NCBI RefSeq assembly: GCF_001570485.1
Contig: NZ_BCTA01000070.1
Location: 32,803 to 96,802, forward strand
DNA: 64,000 bases
Reading direction: 5' to 3'
Origin: Mycolicibacterium novocastrense
Lineage (GTDB): Bacteria; Actinomycetota; Actinomycetes; Mycobacteriales; Mycobacteriaceae
A model generated the notes under the pieces. That model had not been told where the DNA came from. It saw nothing but the letters and a program-made list of their open reading frames with translations, and searched no databases. Of the stretch, positions 52,156-60,393 are shown one piece after another. A program made the position numbers and the translations under genes. The stretch's first letter is position 1. Each line of letters begins with the position of its first letter.

Positions 52156-52224
52156 CCCGGTACCTACGGGAGGCTGCGCAGAACCGGCTACGCCGCAGGG
52201 TGATTCGAGCGTAGGCTCCCGGCC

Positions 52225-52578
52225 ATGGACGCTGCAGTGGACCCGTCGGTCCCACCGAGCGGGACCGGATGCGCCGAGTGCGACGCGGTCGGCGGCTGGT
52301 GGGTGCATCTGCGTCGATGTGCGGCATGCGGTCACATCGGCTGCTGCGACGACTCGTTGGCGCGGCACGCTTCGGCGCACTGGCGCGAGACCGGACATCC
52401 GGTCATCCGCTCGTTCGAACCGGGTGAGGATTGGTTCTGGAACTACGCCACCAACGAGTACTACGACGGGCCACGACTCGCCGCGCCCGAATCCCGTCCC
52501 GAGGGCCAGACCGCCCCCGGTCCGCGCGGGAGAGTGCCCGCGGATTGGACGGCGCAGTTGCGCGCTCGCAGAGACTGA
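52225..52578 (+). CDS. Stand-alone UBP-type zinc finger protein
   Basis: 117 residues. The zinc-binding core GCAECDAVGGWWVHLRRCAA, CGHIGCCDDSLARHASAHWR, TGHPVIRSFEPGEDWFWNY matches the ZnF-UBP domain, which in eukaryotes binds the free C-terminus of ubiquitin. Stand-alone copies are common in actinobacteria with no known partner. It lies about 10 kb from the ubiquitin-like island in the same genome, but in backbone sequence. Confidence 0.88.
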   Translation: MDAAVDPSVPPSGTGCAECDAVGGWWVHLRRCAACGHIGCCDDSLARHASAHWRETGHPVIRSFEPGEDWFWNYATNEYYDGPRLAAPESRPEGQTAPGPRGRVPADWTAQLRARRD

Positions 52579-52601
52579 GACCTCAACTCGGCGGGTATCC
52601 A

Positions 52602-52796
52602 GTGCCGGTGAGCGACAACAAGAAGGACAACCCCGACACCGCCGAGACCGACGCCGGGCCCGCCAACGCCGACGACGACGTGCAGAGCGACCCGGCCAGG
52701 GGCACCGACGACACCGAAGAGGAAGGCGTCGACTGGTCGGATGAGGGCGGTGCGACGCCGAGCGGCCCCGCCGACACCGGCGATCACACCCAGTGA
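52602..52796 (+). CDS. Small acidic hypothetical protein
   Basis: 64 residues from GTG 52602 (or GTG 52608), very rich in Asp, Glu, Gly and Thr (TDDTEEEGVDWSDEGGATPS) and predicted disordered. It starts 24 bases after the zinc-finger gene and ends 2 bases before the convergent epimerase gene. Low complexity makes the coding assignment uncertain. Confidence 0.45.
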   Translation: MPVSDNKKDNPDTAETDAGPANADDDVQSDPARGTDDTEEEGVDWSDEGGATPSGPADTGDHTQ

Positions 52797-52797
52797 C

Positions 52798-53781
52798 TCA
52801 GCGCAGCGAGCCGGCTAACTCCGTAAGCGTCTGCGCTGACGTGTATTTCGGTTCCCAACCGAGCTGACTCTTCGCCTTGCGCGTATCCATGACCACCGAC
52901 GTGCGGCCGATGTGCACCCACTCCAGCGCGGACGGGACGAACGGCAGCCGGGCGACGACGCCGGACGCTGCGGTCGCGGCGACCTTGGGTACCCGTACCG
53001 GGCGGGCGCCGAGTTCGCGGGCCACGTCGCCCACCGTGATCAGCCCGTCGCCCGCGATGTTGTAGGCGCCCGGCTCCGCAGACGTGGTGGCGGCCAACGC
53101 GATCGCGGCCGCCACGTCGTCGTGGTGGACCAGCTGCAACGGGATGCCGGGATCCGGGACCAGTGTCTTCAACAGCGGAACGGCGTCGGATAGGCGCTTG
53201 ACCGGACCGGGCAGCCGGGTCCACGGCATGTTGTCGGCCAATGCGGGCGCCTTCGGTCCCGCGACGATGCAGGGCCGCAGCACATACACCTCCAACGACG
53301 AACCGCCCACGATGTCGGCGAGCGCCGCCTCGCACTCGGCCTTCTGCTCGGAGTAGTAGTGCTCGGGCGACCCGCGCGGCGGCACGTCCTCGGTGAGCGG
53401 AACCGGGTTGTCGGAGTGATATCCGTAGGCGGCGACCGACGACGTGTACACCAGCCGCCGCGGACGCGCAGCGGCCACCGTCGCCTCGAAGACGTTGCGG
53501 GTACCGGCCAGGTTGATCCGGGCGCTCTCCTCCCGTGAACCCATGATGATGAACGCGAGGTGGACCACGACGTCGGCGCGCCCGACGAGCGCGTCGACGG
53601 CCTCGCGATCGAGGATGTCGCCCTGCAGGTACGTCGTCTTCGACCAACCGTGCTCGACCGGATCAAACGGCCGACGAGCCATCCCGATGATCTCGTCGAC
53701 CTCCGCGACGCCTTCCAGTGCTTCCACCGCCGACTTGCCGATCTCACCCGTCGGCCCCGTCACCGCCACCGTGATTCCCAT
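52798..53781 (-). CDS. NAD-dependent epimerase/dehydratase (extended SDR)
   Basis: 327 residues. The Rossmann motif VAVTGPTGEIGKSAVEAL, the active-site YxxxK as YYSEQKAECE, VYTSSVAAYG and LRPCIVAGPKAP define the extended short-chain dehydrogenase family acting on sugar nucleotides or similar compounds. ATG 53781 begins MGITVAVTG. It lies 40 bases downstream of the flavoprotein gene and may be its co-transcribed partner. Confidence 0.9.
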   Translation of the reverse strand: MGITVAVTGPTGEIGKSAVEALEGVAEVDEIIGMARRPFDPVEHGWSKTTYLQGDILDREAVDALVGRADVVVHLAFIIMGSREESARINLAGTRNVFEATVAAARPRRLVYTSSVAAYGYHSDNPVPLTEDVPPRGSPEHYYSEQKAECEAALADIVGGSSLEVYVLRPCIVAGPKAPALADNMPWTRLPGPVKRLSDAVPLLKTLVPDPGIPLQLVHHDDVAAAIALAATTSAEPGAYNIAGDGLITVGDVARELGARPVRVPKVAATAASGVVARLPFVPSALEWVHIGRTSVVMDTRKAKSQLGWEPKYTSAQTLTELAGSLR

Positions 53782-53821
53782 TCGCGCCGCATTCCCGGTG
53801 CGGACGGGTCGGAAACAGGCT

Positions 53822-55384
53822 TTAGGACATATCGGCCAGCACCTGCTTGGCCGCGTTGTAGCCGGGAATGAACGTGATGCCGGGACCGCCGTGGCAACCG
53901 GCGCTGCCCAGGTACAGCCCGTCGATCGGAATCGGCTGATCGACATAGCCTTTGGGTCCCGGCCGGTTCGGGCCCATCTGGTCGGGGTGAATCAGCCCGT
54001 GGCAGTAGTCTCCACCCGGCGCACCGAACATGGTGCCCATGTGTTTGGGCGTAAACGTCGTGTGCCGCAGGATGAGGCTCTCGAAGTCCGGGGCCAGTCG
54101 GGTGATCTTCTCGATCACCCGCCGGCCCATCTCGACCTTCATCTCGCCGTAGCCGTGCTCGCCCTCCGAGACCGGAAACCACAGCGAGAACGCCGAGGCC
54201 GCATGCTTGCCCGGCGGCGCCAGGCCGGGGTCGTTCACCGACGGGATCTGCAATGCGATCGCCGGGTCCGCGGGCACGACGCCACGTCTGGCGTCCTCCC
54301 ACTGTTGTTGGAGTTCCTCAGGGGTGCTGAAGATTCCGATGTTGGACTGCATCGCGGGGTCGTTCAGCAACTCATAGGGCGGCGCGAACTGCGGAACGCC
54401 GTCGAGCGCGAAGTGCATCTGCAGATAGCTGCCCCGGTGGTCCAAGCGCGAGAAGCGGTCCCGCACATCCGCGGGAACCGCGTTGGAGTCGACGAGGCCG
54501 TTGACCGTCAGGTCGGGTGCGACGCCGGAGACGACGATCGGCGCCGACAGCGACGTACCGTCCTCGAGCCGGACTCCGGTGACCCTGCCGCCTGCGACCG
54601 TGACCTCCACGACCTTGCTGCGCAACCGCAGTTCTCCGCCGTTGGCGGTGAACACGTCGCACAGATGCGACGTGAGGGCTCCGATGCCGCCTCGCAGCTT
54701 CTTGACCAGTAACGCGTTCTCGTCGGGGACGGCGAAGCCGTACGCGAGGGCGGCGGCCGTCCCCGGGGTGGCCGGCCCCCGGTAGGTGGTGTTGCACGCC
54801 AGCAGCGACAGCATGCCGCGCAGCGCACCGTTCTTCTCCTTGTCCGGCAAGTAGCGGTCGAGCACGTCGGTGACCGAGCCGAACAACAGGTCGGTGATCG
54901 TCGAGCGCTCGAATTCGTTTGTCGCGCAGGCATACATCTCATCGAGCGACTTCGGGGGCTGGCCCGCGTCGAACCGGCCCAACGCCCGTGTGGGCGCCTG
55001 GCACCATGCCATCAACCCGGCCATGCCGTTGACGGCTTCTGCGCCGTGCACCTCGTTGATGTGGGTCAGCAGCTTCACCGGGTCGGTGTAGTAGACCAAC
55101 GGCTCGTCACCCACGCCGCGAAGCGACACCGACATCACGTCGAGGTCGACGGTCGGCAGCGAGTCGAGCCCGAGTTCGCGGCTGACCACCGCCGACGTCG
55201 GGATCTGCACCGACCCGGCGATCTCGAATTTGAACCCGTCGAACAATTCGACCGTGGAAGCCATGCCTCCGGCGTACAGCTTCGCGTCCAGGCAGAGGGT
55301 GCGCATACCGGCTTTCTGCAGCACGGTGGCCGCGGTCAGTCCGTTGTGCCCGGCACCGATGACGATGGCGTCGAAGTCGCTCAT
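53822..55384 (-). CDS. Phytoene-dehydrogenase-like FAD oxidoreductase
   Basis: 520 residues. The FAD motif AIVIGAGHNGLTAATVLQKA is at the N-terminus and the C-terminal flavin segment is DGLYLGSAGCHGGPGITFIP, as in carotenoid desaturase/isomerase-like enzymes (COG1233). It is related to but distinct from the enzyme at 9533. The TetR gene directly upstream and a perfect-arm palindrome 27 bases before the ATG indicate specific repression. Substrate unknown; a polyisoprenoid or steroid-like substrate is possible. Confidence 0.9.
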   Translation of the reverse strand: MSDFDAIVIGAGHNGLTAATVLQKAGMRTLCLDAKLYAGGMASTVELFDGFKFEIAGSVQIPTSAVVSRELGLDSLPTVDLDVMSVSLRGVGDEPLVYYTDPVKLLTHINEVHGAEAVNGMAGLMAWCQAPTRALGRFDAGQPPKSLDEMYACATNEFERSTITDLLFGSVTDVLDRYLPDKEKNGALRGMLSLLACNTTYRGPATPGTAAALAYGFAVPDENALLVKKLRGGIGALTSHLCDVFTANGGELRLRSKVVEVTVAGGRVTGVRLEDGTSLSAPIVVSGVAPDLTVNGLVDSNAVPADVRDRFSRLDHRGSYLQMHFALDGVPQFAPPYELLNDPAMQSNIGIFSTPEELQQQWEDARRGVVPADPAIALQIPSVNDPGLAPPGKHAASAFSLWFPVSEGEHGYGEMKVEMGRRVIEKITRLAPDFESLILRHTTFTPKHMGTMFGAPGGDYCHGLIHPDQMGPNRPGPKGYVDQPIPIDGLYLGSAGCHGGPGITFIPGYNAAKQVLADMS

Positions 55385-55410
55385 GGGGTGAGGCTGACAC
55401 GCTCCCCAAG

Positions 55411-55430
55411 TTTTGTCAATAATGACAAAA
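55411..55430. promoter_or_regulatory. TetR-type operator before the flavoprotein gene
   Basis: TTTTGTCAATAATGACAAAA has perfect 8-base arms (TTTTGTCA/TGACAAAA) around ATAA. It lies between the TetR stop and the flavoprotein start. The same TGTCAATA-TTGACAAAA core recurs at 56054-56073 upstream of the TetR gene, which argues that one regulator binds both. Confidence 0.75.
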
Positions 55431-55432
55431 CG

Positions 55433-56035
55433 TCAGCCGGCGATGCCGTCGGCCAAGGCGCGCAAGGCCTCCCCGGTGAGCCGTGACAGCTCTGGAAGCG
55501 AGCGCTCGTCGCCGAGCATCCACACCTCCATCGCGCCGAAGACCGCGGCGGCGATGCACCGGGCGGTGACCGTGATCCGCATCCGCTCGTCGGTGGAGAC
55601 GTCGGATGACAGCCCGTCGGCGAGGTGCTCGGCGATCACCTCGGCGAAGTCGGCTTCCACTTGGCGCATGTGCCGCACCACCCGGCCGGGTTCGAGTTCC
55701 TGTGCGCGCAGGGCGGCGGTCTGTGCGACGGCCCAGTCGTCATACGGGCGGGCCATGATTGCGCTGTGCACCGCCTCGATGATCGGCTCCTTGGGGTCGC
55801 GGGCGGCCAGCGCCGAGCGGAACCAGTCCAGCCCGGCGTAGTCGGCGAACAGCAGATCGTGTTTGGACGCGAAGTGGCGATAGAAGGTCCGCAACGACAC
55901 ACCGGCATCGGCCGCAATCTGTTCGGCCGACGTCTCTTCGACCCCCTGCGCGAGGAACCGGACGACCGCCGCTTTGCGCAGCGCTTCGCGGGTGCGCTCA
56001 CTGCGCGCGGTCTGGGCCGGACGGGGCATGTGCAT
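55433..56035 (-). CDS. TetR-family repressor
   Basis: 200 residues. The helix-turn-helix reads REALRKAAVVRFLAQGVEET, then SAEQIAADAGVSLRTFYRHF, followed by ASKHDLLFADYAGL and a helical effector domain. ATG 56035 (or ATG 56029, MPRPAQT). It lies between two copies of the same palindrome, one in front of its own gene and one in front of the downstream flavoprotein gene, so it most likely autoregulates and represses that enzyme. Confidence 0.92.
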   Translation of the reverse strand: MHMPRPAQTARSERTREALRKAAVVRFLAQGVEETSAEQIAADAGVSLRTFYRHFASKHDLLFADYAGLDWFRSALAARDPKEPIIEAVHSAIMARPYDDWAVAQTAALRAQELEPGRVVRHMRQVEADFAEVIAEHLADGLSSDVSTDERMRITVTARCIAAAVFGAMEVWMLGDERSLPELSRLTGEALRALADGIAG

Positions 56036-56053
56036 GAAAGTACCCGAAACAAG

Positions 56054-56073
56054 TTATGTCAATATTGACAAAA
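56054..56073. promoter_or_regulatory. TetR-type operator in the divergent tetR/DUF2834 promoter
   Basis: TTATGTCAATATTGACAAAA contains a perfect 14-base dyad, TGTCAATATTGACA (56057-56070), in the 66-base gap between the divergent tetR and DUF2834-like gene. A bound dimer could repress both directions. Confidence 0.75.
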
Positions 56074-56101
56074 CTCTGCCCGGTGGTGAGAAACTCCGAT
56101 C

Positions 56102-56596
56102 ATGGTTTCGTTGATCATCCACCTTGTCCTCGGGTTCGCCACGCTGGCCGTCATCGTCAAGGCGAATCCCGCGATCTTCGCGCGCTACCCGTCGGGTCCC
56201 CGGGTCACCAAGCTCGAGTTGTTCTACTACGTCGCCGGCGTCGCCTCGGTCATCCTCGGCTACTACTTCAACAACCAGTTCGTGGCCGAGTATGCGCCGG
56301 CAGGTGGGCTGCACAACTTCGTATGGGGTCCGGGCAGCTGGTCTGAGTTCATCGCGCTGGGCTACGACAACCCGGCGGCCAGTTCGGCCAGCCAGGACTA
56401 CACGATCATGAGCCTGCTGTTGTTCCCCGCGTGGTTGCTCGTCGACGGTCGCAGGCGCGACGTCAAACACGCCTGGCTGTATCTGGGCTTCATCCTTTTC
56501 GCCAGTTCGGCATTCGCCTGGGCGTTCTATCTGGCGACGATCGAGCGGCAGCACCGGCATCAGTCGATCGCCGCACAGGTCACGTCACCCGCCTGA
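56102..56596 (+). CDS. DUF2834-like membrane protein
   Basis: 164 residues with four hydrophobic helices (about 2-20, 40-57, 100-116, 125-146) and an NNQFVAEYAPAGGLHNFVWG loop. The pattern resembles DUF2834-type proteins. Divergent from tetR and 28 bases downstream of the shared operator, so probably part of the same regulon. Function unknown. Confidence 0.68.
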   Translation: MVSLIIHLVLGFATLAVIVKANPAIFARYPSGPRVTKLELFYYVAGVASVILGYYFNNQFVAEYAPAGGLHNFVWGPGSWSEFIALGYDNPAASSASQDYTIMSLLLFPAWLLVDGRRRDVKHAWLYLGFILFASSAFAWAFYLATIERQHRHQSIAAQVTSPA

Positions 56597-56621
56597 CGAC
56601 GCCCGGTCGTACAGTGCGTTC

Positions 56622-57080
56622 ATGACCACCGACGCGCTGCGACAACGCCGACTCGAGGTGATCCGTGTGCACATGGACACCGAGGTCACCAAGGAGTTCG
56701 ACGCCACCCTCGCGACGTTCAAGAACGAGTCAGGGGGACGGCCTCACTACGAGATCATGGCCACCGGCCAAGTCTTCGACGGCGACGACGAGGTCATGGC
56801 CTACTACCGGAGCACACGCACGGCATTCCCGGATCAGCGCCACGACAACGTCCGGTTCCATGTCGCCGACGACTCCGTGATCGTCGAATTCGACCTGCTT
56901 GGAACGAATCTGGGCGAGTTCTACGGGTTGCCACCGACGGGTAAGGCGTTCCGCGTGCCGGTGGCGGCGGTGTTCTTCTTCGAGGACGACCGCATCGTCA
57001 ACGAGCGGATCTACTTCGACTCCGCGAGCCTCGTGACCCAGATCGGTCGCACCGAGCTGCTCACCGGAGCCGCCTCGTGA
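56622..57080 (+). CDS. SnoaL-like ester cyclase/polyketide-cyclase-fold protein
   Basis: 152 residues of the NTF2-like fold: FKNESGGRPHYEIMATGQVF, GDDEVMAYYRSTRTAFPDQR, LLGTNLGEFYGLPPTGKAFR and FFEDDRIVNERIYFDSASL. These are the SnoaL subgroup landmarks, in which His/Asp residues act in ring closure. The stop overlaps the hydrolase start (GTGA), so the pair is co-expressed. Confidence 0.85.
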   Translation: MTTDALRQRRLEVIRVHMDTEVTKEFDATLATFKNESGGRPHYEIMATGQVFDGDDEVMAYYRSTRTAFPDQRHDNVRFHVADDSVIVEFDLLGTNLGEFYGLPPTGKAFRVPVAAVFFFEDDRIVNERIYFDSASLVTQIGRTELLTGAAS

Positions 57081-57865
57081 AGGTTCACCATCTCAACTGC
57101 GGGTCGATGCATCCATGGGGTGTCCCCGTCCTGGTCTGCCATGTGCTGCTCGTCGAGACCGACAACGGGCTGGTGCTCGTCGACAGTGGCTACGGGCTGG
57201 CCGACTGTGAGGAACGGGCGCGCCGGACCGGCCCCACCCGCCGCCTCTTTCGGCCGTTCTTCGACCCCGACGAGACCGCCGTCCGGCAGGTGGAACGGCT
57301 GGGCTTTCGGCGCGAGGACGTCCGCCACATCGTGGTCACGCATTTCGATGTCGACCACATCGGCGGGATCTCCGATTTCCCCCACGCCGAGATCCACTGC
57401 ACCGCAGCCGAAGTGCTCGGGGCGATGCACCCGCCGACGCGGGGTGAACGCTTCCGGTTCCGATCGGCCCAGTGGGAGCACGGTCCCAAGATCGTCGAGC
57501 ACACCCCCGCCGGGGAGAAGTGGCGCGGGTTCGCCGCGGCCAAGGAGCTGACCGAAGTCTCGCCGGGAATCGTGCTGATGTCGTTGCCCGGCCACACCCG
57601 CGGGCATGCCTGCGTGGCAGTCGACGCGGGTCATCGCTGGCTGCTGCACTGCGGGGACGCCTTCTACCATCCCGACACCATCGGCGGCCCGGGGCGGATC
57701 GCGCCTGTCCTCGGCGCGTTCGAGAAGGTCGCCGCGTTCGACCGTAAACAGGTGCGCGACAACCACGCTCGGCTGGCCGAGTTGTACCGCCGCGGCGAAC
57801 CCGATCTGCTACTGCTGTGCGCGCACGATCCGGGGCTGCTGAAATACGCGAAGGAGACTGCGTAG
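57077..57865 (+). CDS. Metallo-beta-lactamase-fold hydrolase
   Basis: 262 residues. The metal-binding motif reads VVTHFDVDHIGG: the first and last His and the Asp of the usual HxHxDH are present, but the second His is Asp, as in a subgroup related to AHL-lactonase-like enzymes. Later ligands are His in PGHTRGHA, Asp in LLHCGDAFYH and His in CAHDPGLL. Likely a lactonase or ester hydrolase. GTG 57077. Convergent with the SDR gene, with adjacent stop codons. Confidence 0.89.
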   Translation: MKVHHLNCGSMHPWGVPVLVCHVLLVETDNGLVLVDSGYGLADCEERARRTGPTRRLFRPFFDPDETAVRQVERLGFRREDVRHIVVTHFDVDHIGGISDFPHAEIHCTAAEVLGAMHPPTRGERFRFRSAQWEHGPKIVEHTPAGEKWRGFAAAKELTEVSPGIVLMSLPGHTRGHACVAVDAGHRWLLHCGDAFYHPDTIGGPGRIAPVLGAFEKVAAFDRKQVRDNHARLAELYRRGEPDLLLLCAHDPGLLKYAKETA

Positions 57866-58705
57866 CTAGCGGGCGGCGCGCTTGCGAAGGGATGCCTGCA
57901 GGCGCTCGAGCACGTCGAAGTAGCGCGTCGGCGCGAGTCGGGCCAGCGCGTCGAACATGTAGGCGTCCGGACCGACGAGGATCCGGGCCTTACCCGCCTC
58001 CACACCGCGATGGATGATCTCCGCCGCCTTGTCTGGCTGGGTTCTGGTCATCGCCGCGAACTCCTTGACCACCTGCTCCTTGGTCGGCCCGCCCGGCTCT
58101 TCGTGGAACCGCCCGTTGCGCACGATGTTGGTGTTCACGCCGCCGGGATGCACGTTGACGGCCGACACGCCGGTCCCGCGCAGCTCCTGCCGCAGCGAGT
58201 CGGTGAACCCGCGGACCGCGAATTTCGCTGAGCAGTATGCGCTTTGGCCGGGCATGCCGACCAAACCGAAGACGCTCGACGTATTGACGATCACGCCCTC
58301 GTCCTGCTCGACGAGGATGGGCAGGAACGCCCGGGTGCCGTTCACGACGCCGTGAAAGTTGATGTTCCACAACCAGTCGTCATCGGCGACGACGGCGTCG
58401 AGCACGGTCGACCCGAGCGCGACACCGGCGTTGTTGAACACCGCCCCGATCGGTCGGGGCGCCCACGCGCGTACCTCGGCGGCGAAGTCGTGTTGCGCCT
58501 GGGCATCGCTGACATCCAGAACCCGCAACAGTGCCGGGCCCTGCAGCGACGCCTCGGTCTGTTTGAGGCCCTGTTCGTCGACGTCGGCGATGGCCACCGG
58601 GCAGCTGTACGACGAGAGCCGCTGCGCCAGTGCGCGTCCGATGCCGGATGCCGCGCCGGTGATGACCGCGGTACGACCGCTGATCGTTCTGCGCTGCTTG
58701 CTCAT
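57866..58705 (-). CDS. Short-chain dehydrogenase/reductase
   Basis: 279 residues. Classical SDR marks are TAVITGAASGIGRALAQRL (cofactor), NNAGVAL, NTSSVFGLVGMPGQSAYCSA with the YxxxK catalytic pair following, and NVHPGGVNTNIV. It probably acts on a hydroxyl or ketone of a lipid or steroid-like substrate. ATG 58705. A TTGTCA-17-TACCGT promoter and two tandem GGTAC-type dyads lie directly upstream, so it is tightly regulated by an unidentified factor. Confidence 0.9.
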   Translation of the reverse strand: MSKQRRTISGRTAVITGAASGIGRALAQRLSSYSCPVAIADVDEQGLKQTEASLQGPALLRVLDVSDAQAQHDFAAEVRAWAPRPIGAVFNNAGVALGSTVLDAVVADDDWLWNINFHGVVNGTRAFLPILVEQDEGVIVNTSSVFGLVGMPGQSAYCSAKFAVRGFTDSLRQELRGTGVSAVNVHPGGVNTNIVRNGRFHEEPGGPTKEQVVKEFAAMTRTQPDKAAEIIHRGVEAGKARILVGPDAYMFDALARLAPTRYFDVLERLQASLRKRAAR

Positions 58706-58725
58706 GGTGGACTGCCCGCCTTCCT

Positions 58726-58773
58726 GGTACACCGAGGTACCGATACGGTACGCGGAGGTACCGCTTATGACAA
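58726..58773 (-). promoter_or_regulatory. Promoter with two tandem operator-like dyads upstream of the SDR gene
   Basis: GGTACACCGAGGTACC (58726-58741) and GGTACGCGGAGGTACC (58747-58762) share 14 of 16 bases and are spaced exactly 21 bases apart, i.e. two helical turns. On the minus strand TTGTCA (58773-58768) and TACCGT (58750-58745) have 17 bases between them, a good sigma-70-type promoter. The dyads cover the spacer and -10 region, the geometry of repression by cooperatively bound dimers (TetR or similar). No regulator gene is adjacent. Confidence 0.65.
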
Positions 58774-58957
58774 GGGCGGGTCGGTGCCACACATTCGCCG
58801 ACGGGACGCGATGAACTCGCGCCGATTCTAAGTGTCTGGCCTGGCTTCTCCCCGTGGGACGCTCACGATGCGCATGTTTCCTCGGTGTAAACGTCGGCGG
58901 CCGTGGACATTTCATCGCCGCCCCCGACACCTGTCCACCCACGAGAAAGTGAAGACC

Positions 58958-59707
58958 TTGACCGCCACCATCGAGACCCCTTCGCGGCTGACTCCCCTGG
59001 AGCCGGTCCCGCTCGATCCCGCGAACTTCCCGCCCACCAACGTCGACTCCATCCCACCGCTGGCCGCACACTGGCAGAAGCTCGACTTCCGCGAGATCCT
59101 GAGCCGACCGGCGGCCTTCCTGTCGGTCAGCCAATCCAATTCCCTCTACAAGCCGGGCGGCGTGCAGTACGCGGAAGGCCACGCGCTGCGCGGCAGTCTC
59201 GACGCGACGGTGAAGGCCGTACACGCGGCGCGCAAAGCACCGAACTTCCTGTCGTTCAACTGGATCGGCTTCTCGGTGTTCCGCAAGGACTATCCACAGA
59301 CGGCCTTCGACCGCGTCCAGTACGAGAGTTGGACCGGCCATATCGACGCGACGCCCGAGCAGATCGCCTGGGACAACGCGCTCGTCGACGAGCTGCGCGA
59401 ACTGGTCGAGCCCGGTGACAACGAACTCTACGAAAAGGCGCTTCAGACCGCGTTCGTCGGCACCGACCTGCCGGGTGCGCTGATCCGCCAGAAGATCGAG
59501 GTCGTCGTCATCACCGGAATCCACCTCGACTGGTGCATCGAAGGCAACGCCCGCGCCGCGCGCGACCACGGATTGTTGCCCATCATCATCGGCGACGCTA
59601 CCGGCGCCGCGCGTCCCGATCAGGAGCCGGCGGCGTTCGGCCGCATCAACGAATTCTTCGCGCCGGTGATCTCCTCGGATCAGTTCGTGGAATGGGTGGG
59701 CCGCTGA
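58958..59707 (+). CDS. Isochorismatase-like cysteine hydrolase
   Basis: 249 residues from TTG 58958, preceded by GAGAAAGTGAAG; GTG 58949 is an alternative. The cysteine hydrolase fold is shown by VVVITGIHLDWCIEGNARAA, with the catalytic Cys, followed by RDHGLLPIIIGDATGAARPD. The N-terminal part (ILSRPAAFLSVSQSNSLYKP) is unlike the usual DMQ start of isochorismatases, so the catalytic Asp region is divergent. Translational coupling (TGATG) to an AmiS/UreI channel gene suggests an amide- or urea-like substrate, with the channel taking up the substrate or releasing ammonia. Reaction not proven. Confidence 0.8.
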   Translation: MTATIETPSRLTPLEPVPLDPANFPPTNVDSIPPLAAHWQKLDFREILSRPAAFLSVSQSNSLYKPGGVQYAEGHALRGSLDATVKAVHAARKAPNFLSFNWIGFSVFRKDYPQTAFDRVQYESWTGHIDATPEQIAWDNALVDELRELVEPGDNELYEKALQTAFVGTDLPGALIRQKIEVVVITGIHLDWCIEGNARAARDHGLLPIIIGDATGAARPDQEPAAFGRINEFFAPVISSDQFVEWVGR

Positions 59708-60393
59708 TGGGCAACGTGGGTCTGCTGCTCGTCGGCGTCGTTCTGTTTGTCAACGGCCTGGTCTCCATCGGGGTCGTCAAACCCAGAAGTGCCGCGCCGC
59801 TCAACCTGTTCGTCGGCGGTGCGCAGGTCGTTCTGCCCACGCTCATCCTGGTGCAGGCCGGCGGCGACACCGGCATCGTCAACGGGACGTGGCCGAGCCT
59901 GCTGTTCGGGTTCACCTATCTGTGGTTCGGGCTCATCCAGATCTACGATCTCGAACCGCAGGGGTTCGGCTGGTACAGCGCGTTCGTCGCCGCGATCGCA
60001 CTGTTCCATGCGGTCAAAAGCATCGGGACCGATCCGGTGTTCGCGGTCATCTGGGCCACGTGGGCGGTCATGTGGACGCTGTTCTTCGTGTTGCTCGGCC
60101 TGGGGATCAGCCGGGCCGGGTCGTTCGACCTCGGCCACTTCACCGGGTGGGTGCTGATCCTGCTCGGCATCCCGACGTGCACGCTGCCGGCGATCTTCCT
60201 GTTGAACGGCGTCTGGTCGGTGTCACCGGTGGCCGGGATCGCGGCGCTTGCCGCCCTGGTGGTCGGTGCCGCACTGTCGGCGGCCCTGGCGAAACGCACC
60301 GCACGGACGGACGAACCCGTGCCGGTTTCTGCGCAAGCTCCGGTCGAGGTCGTGCCCGACGACAGGGAGCAGGCCGTACCGCAACCGGTGTGA
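59707..60393 (+). CDS. AmiS/UreI-family amide/urea channel
   Basis: 228 residues with six to seven hydrophobic helices: MGNVGLLLVGVVLFVNGLVS, NLFVGGAQVVLPTLILVQAG, and later LFGFTYLWFGLIQIYDLEPQ, GFGWYSAFVAAIALFHAVKS. This matches AmiS/UreI, which forms proton-gated or open channels for urea and short amides. The C-terminal 35 residues are hydrophilic and Pro-rich. The ATG overlaps the stop of the hydrolase gene. In mycobacterial relatives AmiS usually accompanies an amidase; here the partner is a cysteine hydrolase. Confidence 0.88.
   Translation: MGNVGLLLVGVVLFVNGLVSIGVVKPRSAAPLNLFVGGAQVVLPTLILVQAGGDTGIVNGTWPSLLFGFTYLWFGLIQIYDLEPQGFGWYSAFVAAIALFHAVKSIGTDPVFAVIWATWAVMWTLFFVLLGLGISRAGSFDLGHFTGWVLILLGIPTCTLPAIFLLNGVWSVSPVAGIAALAALVVGAALSAALAKRTARTDEPVPVSAQAPVEVVPDDREQAVPQPV

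Noticed and set aside
58706..59569. N-terminal extension of the SDR gene
   Set aside because: The frame runs antisense through the cysteine hydrolase; the SDR Rossmann motif starts shortly after ATG 58705, and a promoter lies upstream of it.
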